From Anaerococcus murdochii (GTDB lineage: Bacteria; Bacillota; Clostridia; Tissierellales; Peptoniphilaceae), in assembly GCF_019957155.1 (NCBI RefSeq), contig NZ_JAIPME010000002.1, positions 2,079,001-2,143,000 on the forward strand: a stretch of DNA of 64,000 nt. Reading direction: 5' to 3'. Position 1 is the stretch's first letter. Each line of letters starts with the position of its first letter. The position numbers and the translations under genes were made by a program. Below, piece after piece: positions 7,279-17,069 of the stretch. The notes below the pieces were generated by a model. That model did not search any database, was not told the DNA's origin, and saw only the letters and a program-made list of their open reading frames with translations.

Positions 7279-8929
7279 TTTTTCTTTTATCTTTAAAGTT
7301 ATTAGAATCTTGACTATCTTTAACTCCTGTTTTGAAATAGAATGTTAAGTCATATGGATGAACTGTTCCGTCTTTGTCAATTCTACCCACCACGACTTTA
7401 TCAACTATGCTTTCAAATACTGTTCTATTAAATCCCTCTATAATTTCTTTGTTTTCTAAGACCTTTTTAAATTGCTTTAGTCTTTCTTTAATAGAATTTT
7501 CATCTTTTATTGTTAGCTCTAGGGTTTTCTTTTCATCAAGTAATTCTTCTTTTTGTTTTGTAAGTTTTTTATACTTTTTAGTATAAACTTCTTCATCTAT
7601 ACTGTCTTCCAGATGAAGGTCAAATAACTTTCTTTCTTGACTAATGATTCTGTTTAATTGGTTTTCTATCTTCTTCAAATCTTTGACTAAAGTATTATCA
7701 TTTATTTCTTCTTCTACAATTTTTAAAAAATCATCTATTACTGTTGAATCTGCATGGCATAATTGCCTATAGCTTTCAACAAATGCTTTTTCTATTGCTG
7801 CTTCTTGTATTCCTTTTGAATGAGGGCAATATTTTTTACCTTTTTTTGTTGACTTTACACATTGCCAGTTAATTTTTTTATAAATTGAACTAGTGTGCCA
7901 TGTTCTTCTTGAAAGTATTTCACCACAAAATCCACATTCCAGCATACTTGAAAAAGCGTATTGTCTTGATAGTTTTTCTCTCTTCCTATCCTTGTTAGCA
8001 ATGGTGTTTCTATTCTGTGCTCTCCTGAGTCTAATCTCCTGTGCCTTTTCAAAGTCTTCTCTTGATATAATTGGCTCGTGATGATTTTCAATATGATATT
8101 TATCAGATTCACCAAAGTTTGCTAGTCTTCTTTTTGTTATGGGATCAACTGTGAAGGTCTTTCCCATTAGTATATCTCCAATATACTTTTCATTTTTAAT
8201 TATTCCTAACACTGTAGTATCAGACCATTTTGTTTTACCTCTCGGGGTGAGATATCCTTGCTCTTCTAGTTCCCTGCCAATGACCGAGCCACCATTGCCC
8301 TCTAAATATCTTTTAAAGATGTATCTGACAATTTTGGCTTCTTCTTCATTTATAGAGATACTTTTTGTTGTAGGGTCATAGTCGTATCCAAGACAACCTT
8401 GAAAACCAATAAGTTCCCCTTTTTCCATTTTCATTTTCAGTCCTTTTTTCACATGGGCTGAGGTATTTTCTACTTCTTGTTGAGCTACTGAACTTAATAT
8501 TGTTAATAATAGCTCTCCATCCATTGTCAAAGTATCTATATTTTCTTCTTCAAATACTACACCAACATTGTTTTCCTTTAGCAGTCTTACATATTTCGAA
8601 GTATCTAATGTATTTCTTGCAAATCTTGATATAGATTTAGTAATTATCATGTCTATATCTCCATTTTGGCAATCACTTATTAGCCTCATGAAATCTGCTC
8701 TTTTAGTAGCAGTTGTTCCTGTGGTTGCTTCATCTGCATATATACCAGCCAGAGTCCAGTTCTTATTATTTTTTATTAGATTTGTATAATAATCAACTTG
8801 CGATTTATATGATTCAAGTTGGTCTTTACTATCAGTGCTAACTCGACAATATGCTGCAACTCGTTTTAAATCTAAATGTAGTGCATTTCTATTCTTGCTC
8901 CTGTATTTGAAGCTTTTATTACTTATACT
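7160..8929 (-). CDS. large serine recombinase (integrase), 5' end damaged
   Basis: The open frame encodes a resolvase-type catalytic domain with the nucleophile in YCRVSTDSKDQL, then the recombinase domain (GYLTPRGKTKWSDTTVLGII), a zinc ribbon (CGFCGEIL ... CPHSKG) and a coiled coil. Such enzymes integrate and excise phages and ICEs. The only standard start in frame is the ATG at 8689, which would remove the catalytic serine. Upstream, ATG 8940 begins MNTKV in another frame, hits TAA at 8925, and resumes as VIKASNT before a frame change to the recombinase frame. This looks like one nonsense change plus one indel in the N-terminal tip. The catalytic domain itself is intact, so a non-standard start could still give active enzyme. 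Confidence 0.8.
   Translation of the reverse strand, partial: SISNKSFKYRSKNRNALHLDLKRVAAYCRVSTDSKDQLESYKSQVDYYTNLIKNNKNWTLAGIYADEATTGTTATKRADFMRLISDCQNGDIDMIITKSISRFARNTLDTSKYVRLLKENNVGVVFEEENIDTLTMDGELLLTILSSVAQQEVENTSAHVKKGLKMKMEKGELIGFQGCLGYDYDPTTKSISINEEEAKIVRYIFKRYLEGNGGSVIGRELEEQGYLTPRGKTKWSDTTVLGIIKNEKYIGDILMGKTFTVDPITKRRLANFGESDKYHIENHHEPIISREDFEKAQEIRLRRAQNRNTIANKDRKREKLSRQYAFSSMLECGFCGEILSRRTWHTSSIYKKINWQCVKSTKKGKKYCPHSKGIQEAAIEKAFVESYRQLCHADSTVIDDFLKIVEEEINDNTLVKDLKKIENQLNRIISQERKLFDLHLEDSIDEEVYTKKYKKLTKQKEELLDEKKTLELTIKDENSIKERLKQFKKVLENKEIIEGFNRTVFESIVDKVVVGRIDKDGTVHPYDLTFYFKTGVKDSQDSNNFKDKRKNAKDNDINKLCSYKNDEDKKLCSQAKDNACRDGSTFVQT
7184..7202. other. candidate attachment site (recombinase-proximal)
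   Basis: Minus strand AGACAACGCATGTCGAGAC lies in the HVET codons of the rumA-like tail, at the very end of the recombinase gene. It matches 16 of 19 bases with AGACAATGCATGTGGAAAC at 27715-27733 in rlmD. Both copies are preceded by ATGTTCCCA. Serine recombinases of Gram-positive elements are known to integrate at this place in rumA. Confidence 0.65.
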
Positions 8930-8995
8930 TTAGTATTCATCTTACATCCTTCCCATTTTGTGTCTTTCTACAGTATTATTTTATCACAAGCTTAA

Positions 8996-9133
8996 TTACT
9001 TTCTATTCATCTTCTTATAATCATTTTCTAACCTGTTCTTAATTTTTGTATATTCCTTATCATTAATTAATTTAAGATCATAAAGTCTACATAACATAGC
9101 AACTCTCATACTATAAATCTTTATTGCTTGCAT
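8996..9133 (-). CDS. 45-residue SHOCT-like protein
   Basis: ATG 9133 has AGGAGG seven bases upstream and the frame of 45 codons ends 55 bases before the recombinase leader. The peptide (MQAIKIYSMRVAMLCRLYDL, then KLINDKEYTKIKNRLENDYK) has the helix-turn-helix pattern of SHOCT-type oligomerisation motifs. Similar small genes sit directly upstream of serine recombinases in Firmicute elements. It may help recombinase assembly or act as a directionality factor; this is inference. Confidence 0.7.
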   Translation of the reverse strand: MQAIKIYSMRVAMLCRLYDLKLINDKEYTKIKNRLENDYKKMNRK

Positions 9134-9185
9134 TTTAACCTCCTATGTAAGTTTTTTTTTACCTTGATAAGTGGATTAAATTTAA

Positions 9186-9215
9186 AATATACTAATCTCA
9201 CATAAGCAATTTCAA
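9186..9215 (-). promoter_or_regulatory. putative promoter of the SHOCT-recombinase operon
   Basis: Minus strand TTGAAA (9210-9215), 18-base spacer, TATATT (9186-9191), about 50 bases ahead of the small gene. The rest of 9134-9358 is AT-rich and I see no gene in it. Confidence 0.45.
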
Positions 9216-9358
9216 GAATCTTCACACTTCAAAGTATTTTGATTTTTATAAAAAGATGACAAAATACCCCTCACCTTATATAGTGAAATTTGCCCTCTTT
9301 GGTAACCTGAATTTTTATTTTTTATAGTATTTTTGAGTTTTAATGATTAATTTGAGCA

Positions 9359-9397
9359 TAAAAAAATGAGGACTTATGCTACTAGGCATAAATCCTC
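9359..9397 (-). terminator. Rho-independent terminator after MATE gene
   Basis: GAGGATTTATGC and GCATAAGTCCTC pair around a six-base loop, followed on the minus strand by seven T. It ends the long transport operon. Confidence 0.85.
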
Positions 9398-9433
9398 TAA
9401 AATGAAAGAAACTCTTTCGATTGTTATTTGTAT

Positions 9434-10786
9434 TTAGTTTTTCAAACCAATTTTATCCATCCTATTTAATTCCCCAAACATCATTACTACACCAGCTATT
9501 ATCATAATTAAATCTACAAAGGGTTCTGCAAACCATACTGCTTTAACTCCAAATATCATTGGTAAAATAATCATGGCAGGTACGAATAAAAATAACTGTC
9601 TTAGCATTACTATTATGCCGGCTTTTTTAGCGTTTCCTATTGATTGGAAGAATGTTATAGTCATTACCATTACTCCATATAGGATAAAGATAGAATAAAA
9701 TAGTCTAAAGTTTCCTATTCCCTGAGTTATAATACTTTCTTCTACTCCAAATAAAGACAGAATATTCTTTGAAAATGCTAATGCTGGTATCCAAAATATT
9801 GATGCAAGAACTAATCCTCCGATAGAAAATACTTTCATAGCTTCTTTTACTCTGTCGTATTTTTTCGCTCCAAAATTTGTACCAACTACAGGTTGTAAAC
9901 CTTGACTCATTCCCCAAAGTGGAATGAATGAAAAGGCATATATTCTAAGTGTTGCTGCCATCAAGATAGCATTTGTATCTCCGCCATATTTAAATGACAT
10001 TTTATATAGCATTGTTTGTTGAATCATAAATAAAATTTGCATCATCATAGCAGATGACCCTACGCCAAACATTTCTTTTTTTATTTCCTGATCAGGTTTG
10101 ATTTTATTTATTTTTACTGCTTTACTTTTATATTTGAAGTAATGGAGTGTTATTATCGCTTGAACAAATTGTGCTGTAATAGTTGCAAGTGCAGCCCCTT
10201 CTATTGCGTATTTTCCCATTAATTTCATTAGAATTGGATCAAGAATTATGTTTAAAAAAGCTCCTAGCCCCATAATGAGCATTGCTTTTTTCATTAATCC
10301 TTCTCCACGCATAACCATGTTTGCTGATTGAGTAAAGTTTACAAATAAAGAACCAATAAAAATTACTCGTAAATATCTGATACCATATTCTTTAATTTCT
10401 CCACTTGCTCCAACCATATCTAAAAAATGTGGTGCAAGTAAAATTCCGCCTATTGTAATAATTGATGAGAATAGAATAACCCAAAAGATTAAATTCCCCA
10501 TAATTTTATCAACTGTTTTTTTGTCGCCCTTTCCTATAGCTCTTGATAAAACCGATGCTGAACCTACACCAATAAGTGTAGATACACCACTATTGAAAAA
10601 TGTAAGTGGCATAGCTACACCACAAGCTGTCATTGCTGTTTGTCCTATAATATTTCCTGCAAAAATTCCATCCATTAGTGGATAAAGACCTATTACTATC
10701 ATTCCTATTACAGCAGGGACAGATAATTGAAAAAGTAAATCTATGGGTCTTTTTGTTAATAATTGTTCTTTCATATCTTGTTTCAT
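9434..10786 (-). CDS. MATE family efflux transporter
   Basis: 450 residues with about 12 membrane spans in two repeated halves. The first half starts with PIDLLFQLSVPAVIGMIVIG and the internal repeat is visible at KKEMFGVGSSAMMMQILFMI. MATE proteins exchange Na+ or H+ for organic cations and drugs. ATG 10786 has AGGAGG upstream. It is the last gene of the TetR-controlled operon. The association with two ABC exporters and an ECF importer suggests it exports the same or a related small molecule, but the substrate is unknown. Confidence 0.88.
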   Translation of the reverse strand: MKQDMKEQLLTKRPIDLLFQLSVPAVIGMIVIGLYPLMDGIFAGNIIGQTAMTACGVAMPLTFFNSGVSTLIGVGSASVLSRAIGKGDKKTVDKIMGNLIFWVILFSSIITIGGILLAPHFLDMVGASGEIKEYGIRYLRVIFIGSLFVNFTQSANMVMRGEGLMKKAMLIMGLGAFLNIILDPILMKLMGKYAIEGAALATITAQFVQAIITLHYFKYKSKAVKINKIKPDQEIKKEMFGVGSSAMMMQILFMIQQTMLYKMSFKYGGDTNAILMAATLRIYAFSFIPLWGMSQGLQPVVGTNFGAKKYDRVKEAMKVFSIGGLVLASIFWIPALAFSKNILSLFGVEESIITQGIGNFRLFYSIFILYGVMVMTITFFQSIGNAKKAGIIVMLRQLFLFVPAMIILPMIFGVKAVWFAEPFVDLIMIIAGVVMMFGELNRMDKIGLKN

Positions 10787-10792
10787 AAAATC

Positions 10793-10869
10793 ATCCTCCT
10801 TTTTTCATATTCTTAAAATCCAAACCACTTGTAGGTTCGTCAAAAATTAAGATTGATCTATTACTCAAA
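10793..10869 (-). pseudogene. fragment of an Ecf-type ABC ATPase
   Basis: Between the ABC exporter and the MATE gene the minus strand encodes LSNRSILIFDEPTSGLDFKN, a Walker B/D-loop segment of an ABC ATPase. It resembles the second domain of the EcfA gene at 14331-15746 (DREIIILDEPTSGLD), then stops. It has no start codon or other domain parts. It is a scar of a deleted or recombined ABC gene inside the operon. Confidence 0.6.
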
Positions 10870-10870
10870 T

Positions 10871-12613
10871 TTAAATCTTCCACTTTTCAGATTGTTTTCT
10901 GATTTCAATAAAATCCTTATATATTCCATGTTTAGATGCAAGTTCACTATGTGTTCCTACTTGTTTTATAACACCATCTTTTAAAACAACTATCTGATCT
11001 GCATTTTTTACAGTAGAAAGCTTGTGTGCAATTACAATAACAGTTTTGCCTTTTAATAAGTTTTTCAAAGCAATCAATAATTCTTTTTCATTTTCTGGAT
11101 CTACGCTTGAAGTTGCCTCATCAAGAACTACAAACCTACTCGGTTTTAACATGGCTCTTGCAATAGAAATTCGTTGACGCTCACCACCCGATAGATTTGA
11201 ACCCCCTTCTTGCAAAACAGTATCATAAGCTTGTGGCAATTTCATAATAAAATCATGGCACTGAGCTTTTTTGGCAATATCTATCATTTCTTCATCTGTT
11301 GCATTTGGATTACCAAACTTAATATTGTTTTTTATGGTATCATCAAAAAGATACACGTCTTGAAAAACAAAGCTAAAATTTGAAAGCAATTCATCATACT
11401 TGTACTGTTTAATATTTAGATTTCCAACTTTTACTTCGCCAGAATTTACATCCCAAAACCTCGCCATTAAATTGCAAAGTGTTGTTTTACCACTTCCTGA
11501 AAATCCAACAAGAGCAGTAGTTTTCCCATCTGGAACAAGCATACTTAGATTATTGAAAAGATTTTCTTTTCCATAAGAAAATGAAATATTGTTCATTGAT
11601 ATTTCTGCTTTATCTACTTCTGTCATTTCACCTTCTTCAATTACAGGCAAATTTCTTAAATTTATAACAGTATTAAGATTTCGTACAGCAACACCCTTAA
11701 TACTCTGCATACTTCCTGCCAATTCAAATCCTGAAAAAACAACAAAACTCATAACAATTAATATAATAGCTTTAGTAACTTCAATATCCCCTGATAAATA
11801 TCTTATGATAGAACTAAAAATTATTACACAAATACCAAGTTTAAATACTAACAAGAATAAAAACTGTGTTGGAACTAAAATTTTTTCTACAGCAAGGAAG
11901 CCTTTGCGACTTTTTGTAATACTTTCGTTTAGTTCCTTGACTGTATTTTGATCTTTTCCAAATGCTTTAGTTATTCCTATCCCATTTACATACTCAAGCA
12001 TTTTTTCACTTAAATCCAATTTAAGTCCTAACAATCTCTCTGTTAGTTGATCTGTGCTTTTTTGTGTGAATAAGTTTACTAAGGTTCCAACAATCAAAGT
12101 CAACAATATAATTATAGCTGTTGCAAAATCATAAGGTAGTATGAAAATAACCATAATTAGTGTCTGTATTGTACCTACAAGCATTTGCTCAATAATAAAA
12201 ACTCCTATTGTTTCAAGTTCACCTATAACAGTTGACAATGCTCCTGCTATATTCCCTAAAGAATTTGTGCTGAAATATCCCATGTTTACATTTTTTAAAC
12301 GATCACCAATATATAATCTATTTTCTGCTCCTAAATTGTACGAAGCAATATATTTGTTTTTATCAGCCAGATATCCAAATATAATTTTTCCCACCACACT
12401 TATAGCTGCAATAATAAAAACAATATACACATCTTTCATTAAAATGCTTTGGTTCGTGAATATATTTTCACAAATTTTGGTCAAACATAATAGAATTGCA
12501 CCTAAAGAAACTCCTTCAAATACTCCCTTAAATACATCAAAAATAAGCATTTTTGTTATTTTATTTGAATATGACCCTGACACCTCATATAAAGTTTTTA
12601 TCAATTCTCTCAC
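10871..12613 (-). CDS. ABC exporter, fused membrane and ATPase domains (second of pair)
   Basis: 580 residues. The N-terminal 310 residues hold six membrane helices. The ATPase domain has Walker A GFSGSGKTT near 373, signature LSGGERQR near 478, and Walker B FVVLDEATS near 498. The start is GTG 12613 behind GAGGTGAT; the upstream gene stops one base away, so the two are co-translated. Paired half-exporters of this type usually form a heterodimer. In siderophore systems (YbtP/YbtQ type) such dimers act with ECF-like partners, but no substrate can be assigned here. Confidence 0.87.
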   Translation of the reverse strand: MRELIKTLYEVSGSYSNKITKMLIFDVFKGVFEGVSLGAILLCLTKICENIFTNQSILMKDVYIVFIIAAISVVGKIIFGYLADKNKYIASYNLGAENRLYIGDRLKNVNMGYFSTNSLGNIAGALSTVIGELETIGVFIIEQMLVGTIQTLIMVIFILPYDFATAIIILLTLIVGTLVNLFTQKSTDQLTERLLGLKLDLSEKMLEYVNGIGITKAFGKDQNTVKELNESITKSRKGFLAVEKILVPTQFLFLLVFKLGICVIIFSSIIRYLSGDIEVTKAIILIVMSFVVFSGFELAGSMQSIKGVAVRNLNTVINLRNLPVIEEGEMTEVDKAEISMNNISFSYGKENLFNNLSMLVPDGKTTALVGFSGSGKTTLCNLMARFWDVNSGEVKVGNLNIKQYKYDELLSNFSFVFQDVYLFDDTIKNNIKFGNPNATDEEMIDIAKKAQCHDFIMKLPQAYDTVLQEGGSNLSGGERQRISIARAMLKPSRFVVLDEATSSVDPENEKELLIALKNLLKGKTVIVIAHKLSTVKNADQIVVLKDGVIKQVGTHSELASKHGIYKDFIEIRKQSEKWKI

Positions 12614-12614
12614 T

Positions 12615-14327
12615 TTATATCACCTCGATTTCTTTAGATTCTGTATATACATCCCACATTTTTTTGTATCTCCCATTCAACTCTAGTAATTGTTTATGAG
12701 TGCCTTCTTCAATTACTTCTCCATTATCCACCACAATTATTTTATTTGCATTTACAATTGTAGATAACCTGTGAGCTACCATAATCACTGTTTTATCTTT
12801 AATTAACTTATCAATAGACTGTTGAATAACTGATTCATTGTCAGGATCAGAATATGCTGTTGCTTCATCAAGTAGTACAATAGGACTATTCTTTAAAAAA
12901 CACCTAGCTATTGCAATTCTTTGCTTTTCTCCTCCAGAAAGATTTGCTCCTCCCTTTCCTACAATAGTTTCATATCCATTTGGTAGGCTCTTTATAAAAT
13001 TATAGCAACTCGCTTTTTCACAAGCCTCTTTAATTTCATCCATACTCGCATCTTCCTTCGCCATCTTTAAATTTTCTAATATTGTTTTATTAAAAAGAAA
13101 GTTTTCTTGCGACACATAGCTAACAAGCTCCATATTCTGTTTTAAAGGTAATTCGTTCAAATTTGTTTTTCCAATTAAAATTTCTCCATTAGAAACATTC
13201 CAAAATCCTGCGATTAGTTTTGTAATAGTAGACTTTCCACTACCTGAATTTCCAACGATTGCAGTTAACTCATTTTCATTTGCTTTAAACGAAATATTAT
13301 TTAATACATTCTTTGACTCTTCATATGCAAATGTAACATCTTTAAACTCTACATCATAAGATTTTATATCTCTTACTTCTTCTCCTCTTTTTAAGTTAGG
13401 AATTTCCATTATTTTTTTTATTTCTTCAAATACAACTTTTATATTTGCTATTGTTTCCATATGACTCATAGCTTTTATTAATGGTTTATATGAAGCATAT
13501 GATAGCAATATACACGTGATAAGAGTCCCTACTTCAACACTACCCTTCATAAAGAAATACAAGGAAGCTGGTAAAACGAATACCATAGTTGACGGGATAG
13601 TTTCCATAGTTGCTGTCATTGAAAAACAAACACTCAAATACCAATCAAGCATTGCGTTCTTATTCTCTTCAACAGTCTTTCTAAATTTCCCAAATGATGA
13701 TGCTGATTTATTAAATGCTTTTATAACTTTAATACCATTTACATATTCAACCATTGTCGTATTCATAGCTTTAGCTGCTTCTTGGTATCTTTTAGATTTT
13801 TCTTCATAACCTCGCATCATTAACATTGAGAACAATAATCCCAATGGAATTGTAAGTAAATTTGCAATTCCTATTCTCCAGTCCATTATAAAAATTGTTA
13901 TGATCAATACTATAGGAATGAATATATTAGCAATAACTTCTGGAATCACATGAGCAATCGGTTTTTCCATTTTATCAAGTGTTTCCACCATAAATTGAGA
14001 CCACTGTCCGCTGCTTTTTCTTTCAACTTCTCCCATAGAAATTTTACTTAATTTGTCAGCTAATAACTTTCTTTTATCTTCAATAATCCTGTAGGCAAGA
14101 TTATGAGAAATAATAGTAGATATTTCATGAAATAATATACTTGCCAAAAATCCCAAAAATACAGCAAAAATATATGGATAATAATTATTTAAATTTGTAT
14201 TTTTTGCAACCAAGTTATTAATAATGGCTGCTACAGAAAAATAAGGTATTACACCAAATCCTACTCCTATTATCGCAATGAATACAGCTGCGAAAATCTT
14301 GCTTTTATGTCCCTTTAAGATATCCAT
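12615..14327 (-). CDS. ABC exporter, fused membrane and ATPase domains (first of pair)
   Basis: 570 residues, six membrane helices then an ATPase domain with Walker A GNSGSGKST near 362, signature LSGGEKQR near 464 and Walker B IVLLDEATA. It is the upstream partner of the gene at 10871-12613, and both look catalytically complete. The ATG at 14327 lies 3 bases after the EcfA stop. The membrane domain shares the fold of multidrug/peptide exporters. Confidence 0.87.
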   Translation of the reverse strand: MDILKGHKSKIFAAVFIAIIGVGFGVIPYFSVAAIINNLVAKNTNLNNYYPYIFAVFLGFLASILFHEISTIISHNLAYRIIEDKRKLLADKLSKISMGEVERKSSGQWSQFMVETLDKMEKPIAHVIPEVIANIFIPIVLIITIFIMDWRIGIANLLTIPLGLLFSMLMMRGYEEKSKRYQEAAKAMNTTMVEYVNGIKVIKAFNKSASSFGKFRKTVEENKNAMLDWYLSVCFSMTATMETIPSTMVFVLPASLYFFMKGSVEVGTLITCILLSYASYKPLIKAMSHMETIANIKVVFEEIKKIMEIPNLKRGEEVRDIKSYDVEFKDVTFAYEESKNVLNNISFKANENELTAIVGNSGSGKSTITKLIAGFWNVSNGEILIGKTNLNELPLKQNMELVSYVSQENFLFNKTILENLKMAKEDASMDEIKEACEKASCYNFIKSLPNGYETIVGKGGANLSGGEKQRIAIARCFLKNSPIVLLDEATAYSDPDNESVIQQSIDKLIKDKTVIMVAHRLSTIVNANKIIVVDNGEVIEEGTHKQLLELNGRYKKMWDVYTESKEIEVI

Positions 14328-14330
14328 CTT

Positions 14331-15746
14331 TTACCTTCTTTCATAAAATCTTTTTATTCTGCCATCGCAAATCTCCAATAATTTATTACATGTACTATCA
14401 ATCAATTCATTATCATGCGTAACAATAAATATAATTTTATTATTTGAAAATTCTTTAATGACTTTGCTTATTTCGAGCATATTTGTATAATCAAGTCCAC
14501 TCGTTGGTTCGTCCAAAATAATAATTTCTCTATCCATTAACATCCCCAATGCTACAGAAAGTCTCTGCATTTGACCTCCTGATAAGCACATAGGATGACG
14601 ATTATCTAATTTTTTAAGATCTAATTTTTCTAGAATATTATCTATTTGCTTTTCATCTATTTTAGAATCAAATAAACTAAATTCATCTCTTACAGATTCC
14701 GAAAAAAACTGATGAATTACATCTTGCATAACCATATAACAAAGTTTTCTTCGTTTTTTATATTTTATGGGACTTCCTTTATAGCTTATTTTTCCTTCGT
14801 TTTCTTTCAACAGTCCACACAAAATTCTCATTAATGTTGTTTTTCCTTGACCATTTTTACCTGTTATTGCAATAATATCTCCCTTGTTTCCGGAAATATT
14901 TATCTTATCTAAAATTTTTTGTTTCTTATTTTCATATTCTAAATTTGAAACTACAAAGTCATCAGATTCACAAAATGTGACAGGATTTGCAAAATCATCA
15001 TTTTTCTTTCTTACAAAAGTTCTAAGTCCCAGTTTCTTTCGTGATTCGTCAGTAATTGAAGAAAATTCCACATTTGAAAAAACATATTTTATTTTTCCGT
15101 CTTGTAAATAAATAGCTCTATCAATTAAATCCATTAAATAATAGAGTCTATGTTCAGAAATAATAATTGTCTTGCCCTGAGCTTTAAGATTTATAAGCAT
15201 CTCTCTTATTCTTTCAATACCATACTCATCAATATTTGCAGAAGGTTCATCAAACACATATACATCTGGATTGGTAGCATAAATAGATGCAATAGCAAGT
15301 AATTGCTTTTCTCCACCTGACATCATAAAAACATTTCTGTTTTTTAATCTTTCAATTTCCAAATCACGTACCACTTTAAAAACTTGTCTTTTTATTTTAT
15401 CAGGGTTTTCACCTAAATTTTCTAATCCAAATGTTAGTTCACTATCTGAATCTAAATTAAAAAACTGTGTTTTGGGGTTTTGAAAAATTGTTCCCACTTT
15501 TTCAGAAATTTCATATATCTTCATTTGTTTTGTGTTTATCCCATTTATAAAAATATTTCCTAATAAATTTCCCTCTAAAAAATGAGGAATCAATCCATTG
15601 ATTAATTTTGTTATAGTTGTTTTCCCAGAACCAGATTTTCCGCATAATAAGATAACTTCTCCTTGATTAATCTTTATTGAAATTTTCTTTAACTGTTCTT
15701 CTAAGCTTCTCTTATAGGAATATGAAGCTTCATTTATATTAATCAT
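14331..15746 (-). CDS. ECF transporter ATPase, two fused ABC domains
   Basis: 471 residues made of two EcfA-type ABC domains in one chain. Domain 1 has Walker A LCGKSGSGKTT near 35, signature MSGGEKQLLA near 144 and Walker B VYVFDEPSAN. Domain 2 has GKNGQGKTT near 290, LSGGQMQRL and IIILDEPTSGLD. Standard ECF transporters use two separate proteins; this fusion is typical of the S component family encoded next to it. It powers the EcfT/S-component importer at 15759-17039. The downstream EcfT gene is 12 bases upstream in transcription. Confidence 0.87.
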   Translation of the reverse strand: MININEASYSYKRSLEEQLKKISIKINQGEVILLCGKSGSGKTTITKLINGLIPHFLEGNLLGNIFINGINTKQMKIYEISEKVGTIFQNPKTQFFNLDSDSELTFGLENLGENPDKIKRQVFKVVRDLEIERLKNRNVFMMSGGEKQLLAIASIYATNPDVYVFDEPSANIDEYGIERIREMLINLKAQGKTIIISEHRLYYLMDLIDRAIYLQDGKIKYVFSNVEFSSITDESRKKLGLRTFVRKKNDDFANPVTFCESDDFVVSNLEYENKKQKILDKINISGNKGDIIAITGKNGQGKTTLMRILCGLLKENEGKISYKGSPIKYKKRRKLCYMVMQDVIHQFFSESVRDEFSLFDSKIDEKQIDNILEKLDLKKLDNRHPMCLSGGQMQRLSVALGMLMDREIIILDEPTSGLDYTNMLEISKVIKEFSNNKIIFIVTHDNELIDSTCNKLLEICDGRIKRFYERR

Positions 15747-15758
15747 GTTTCGTACCTC

Positions 15759-16445
15759 TTATAAAAATAACTTGAACTTTACATTAAAGAACATCAGAAT
15801 ACATAATAGAATAATTATTAGATCCCAAATGTTAAATCCTGCATCATCCATAAAAGTCTTTCTTGCAGGATTTTCTATCCCTCTTACTGTAATAGCTTGA
15901 GCTAATTCATCTGCGGTATTAGAAGCTGTAACTATTAAAGATATTAGTCCTAATTGTATCTTTTTAAATCCAGTCACGCCTCTTATTTTAATTGCATCTG
16001 AGATTAATATTTTTTCTTCTCTTAAAGATGGAAAATATCTTATGCCTATTGCTAGAGAAATAATTAGGCTTTTTGGAAAATGCATCATTTTTAAGGCATA
16101 CATAATATTTCGTATAGGATTAGTTTTTACAAGAATTTGACCAACTAAAAAAATCGGTATTAACTTAGGAGCATGAATCACCAATAATCCAAAATGTGCT
16201 GATATGACATCTGGTAGAATCGGCAAAACAAAATATTTCAATCCCTGTAATAATACAAACATAGATAATGCCTTTAAAGATATTTTAACAAGTCCCATAA
16301 ATAACGCTATAATAGCAACCATTAAAAGAATAAAAAAATCTAATTTTAAGCTATTATTTGCAAAGCTAATAATACTAACTGAAATCAAAAAAATGATTTC
16401 AGTTAGTGGATTTAGCTTTATAATGCCTCTTACAATACCCTCCAT
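15759..16445 (-). CDS. ECF transporter transmembrane component EcfT
   Basis: 228 residues with about five or six membrane spans. The conserved EcfT coupling motifs appear as KIRGVTG and TVRGIENPARK in the cytoplasmic helices that contact the ATPases. It couples ATP hydrolysis to rotation of the S component. Its ATG at 16445 abuts the stop of the S component gene, confirming one transcription unit. Confidence 0.86.
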   Translation of the reverse strand: MEGIVRGIIKLNPLTEIIFLISVSIISFANNSLKLDFFILLMVAIIALFMGLVKISLKALSMFVLLQGLKYFVLPILPDVISAHFGLLVIHAPKLIPIFLVGQILVKTNPIRNIMYALKMMHFPKSLIISLAIGIRYFPSLREEKILISDAIKIRGVTGFKKIQLGLISLIVTASNTADELAQAITVRGIENPARKTFMDDAGFNIWDLIIILLCILMFFNVKFKLFL

Positions 16446-17039
16446 TTACATAATTCCAGCTTTCTCAAAACGTTTTTTGAACATTGCTTTACCTATATAT
16501 GCACCAATGACTCCTCCAATAAATGCAGTAATGATCATCCCGATAAGTGTTGGAATTGAAATTAAAGTTTGTAATTTATTTACATATTCTGGACTCATTC
16601 CCATTTTAATAATAGATTTCATATAAGATTCTTGGAACAACCACATAGGCAATGGTGAGCCAATCAACCCAATGCAAATCAATCCTGAAGATACTATTAC
16701 GCTTTTTTGACTTTTATATCCCAAAATTTTTCTAGTAATTTCTGCTAAAACTCCTGCAATAACGCAAGTTATGACAATTGTAAAAGTGCATTCTCCTATA
16801 GCAAAATATATAATCCCTGTAATTGCTATCAAAAGTAAAGCCGTTCCTGGTTTTGGCACCTTAGAGACCAACAACATGTAAATAAAATTACATATTATGC
16901 CTGTCATTGCTGGCCATAATAACCAAAGTATCGGTGAAAGTATTGGAATAATCATTACCGCCATGGATAGTGCCATATAAATCACTGAAAAAATGCCGAT
17001 GTTAACTAAATCTTTTGTTTTTAATTTTGTTTCATTCAT
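16446..17039 (-). CDS. MptD-family ECF transporter S component
   Basis: 197 residues from ATG 17039, which has GGAGG seven bases upstream; an upstream ATG at 17084 lacks a site. Six membrane spans start with DLVNIGIFSVIYMALSMAVM, and the motif ILSPILWLLWPAMTGI marks the MptD (trep_strep) family of substrate-binding S components. The ligand of this family is not established. It is the first gene of the operon and lies behind operator-like palindromes. Confidence 0.84.
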   Translation of the reverse strand: MNETKLKTKDLVNIGIFSVIYMALSMAVMIIPILSPILWLLWPAMTGIICNFIYMLLVSKVPKPGTALLLIAITGIIYFAIGECTFTIVITCVIAGVLAEITRKILGYKSQKSVIVSSGLICIGLIGSPLPMWLFQESYMKSIIKMGMSPEYVNKLQTLISIPTLIGMIITAFIGGVIGAYIGKAMFKKRFEKAGIM

Positions 17040-17069
17040 TTGAATACCTCCTTTTAAATTTTTATATTT

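Noticed and set aside
12141..12686. Long plus-strand open frame (181 codons) inside the ABC exporters
   Set aside because: It is antisense to well-conserved ABC genes, has biased hydrophobic composition from the membrane domains and no SD.
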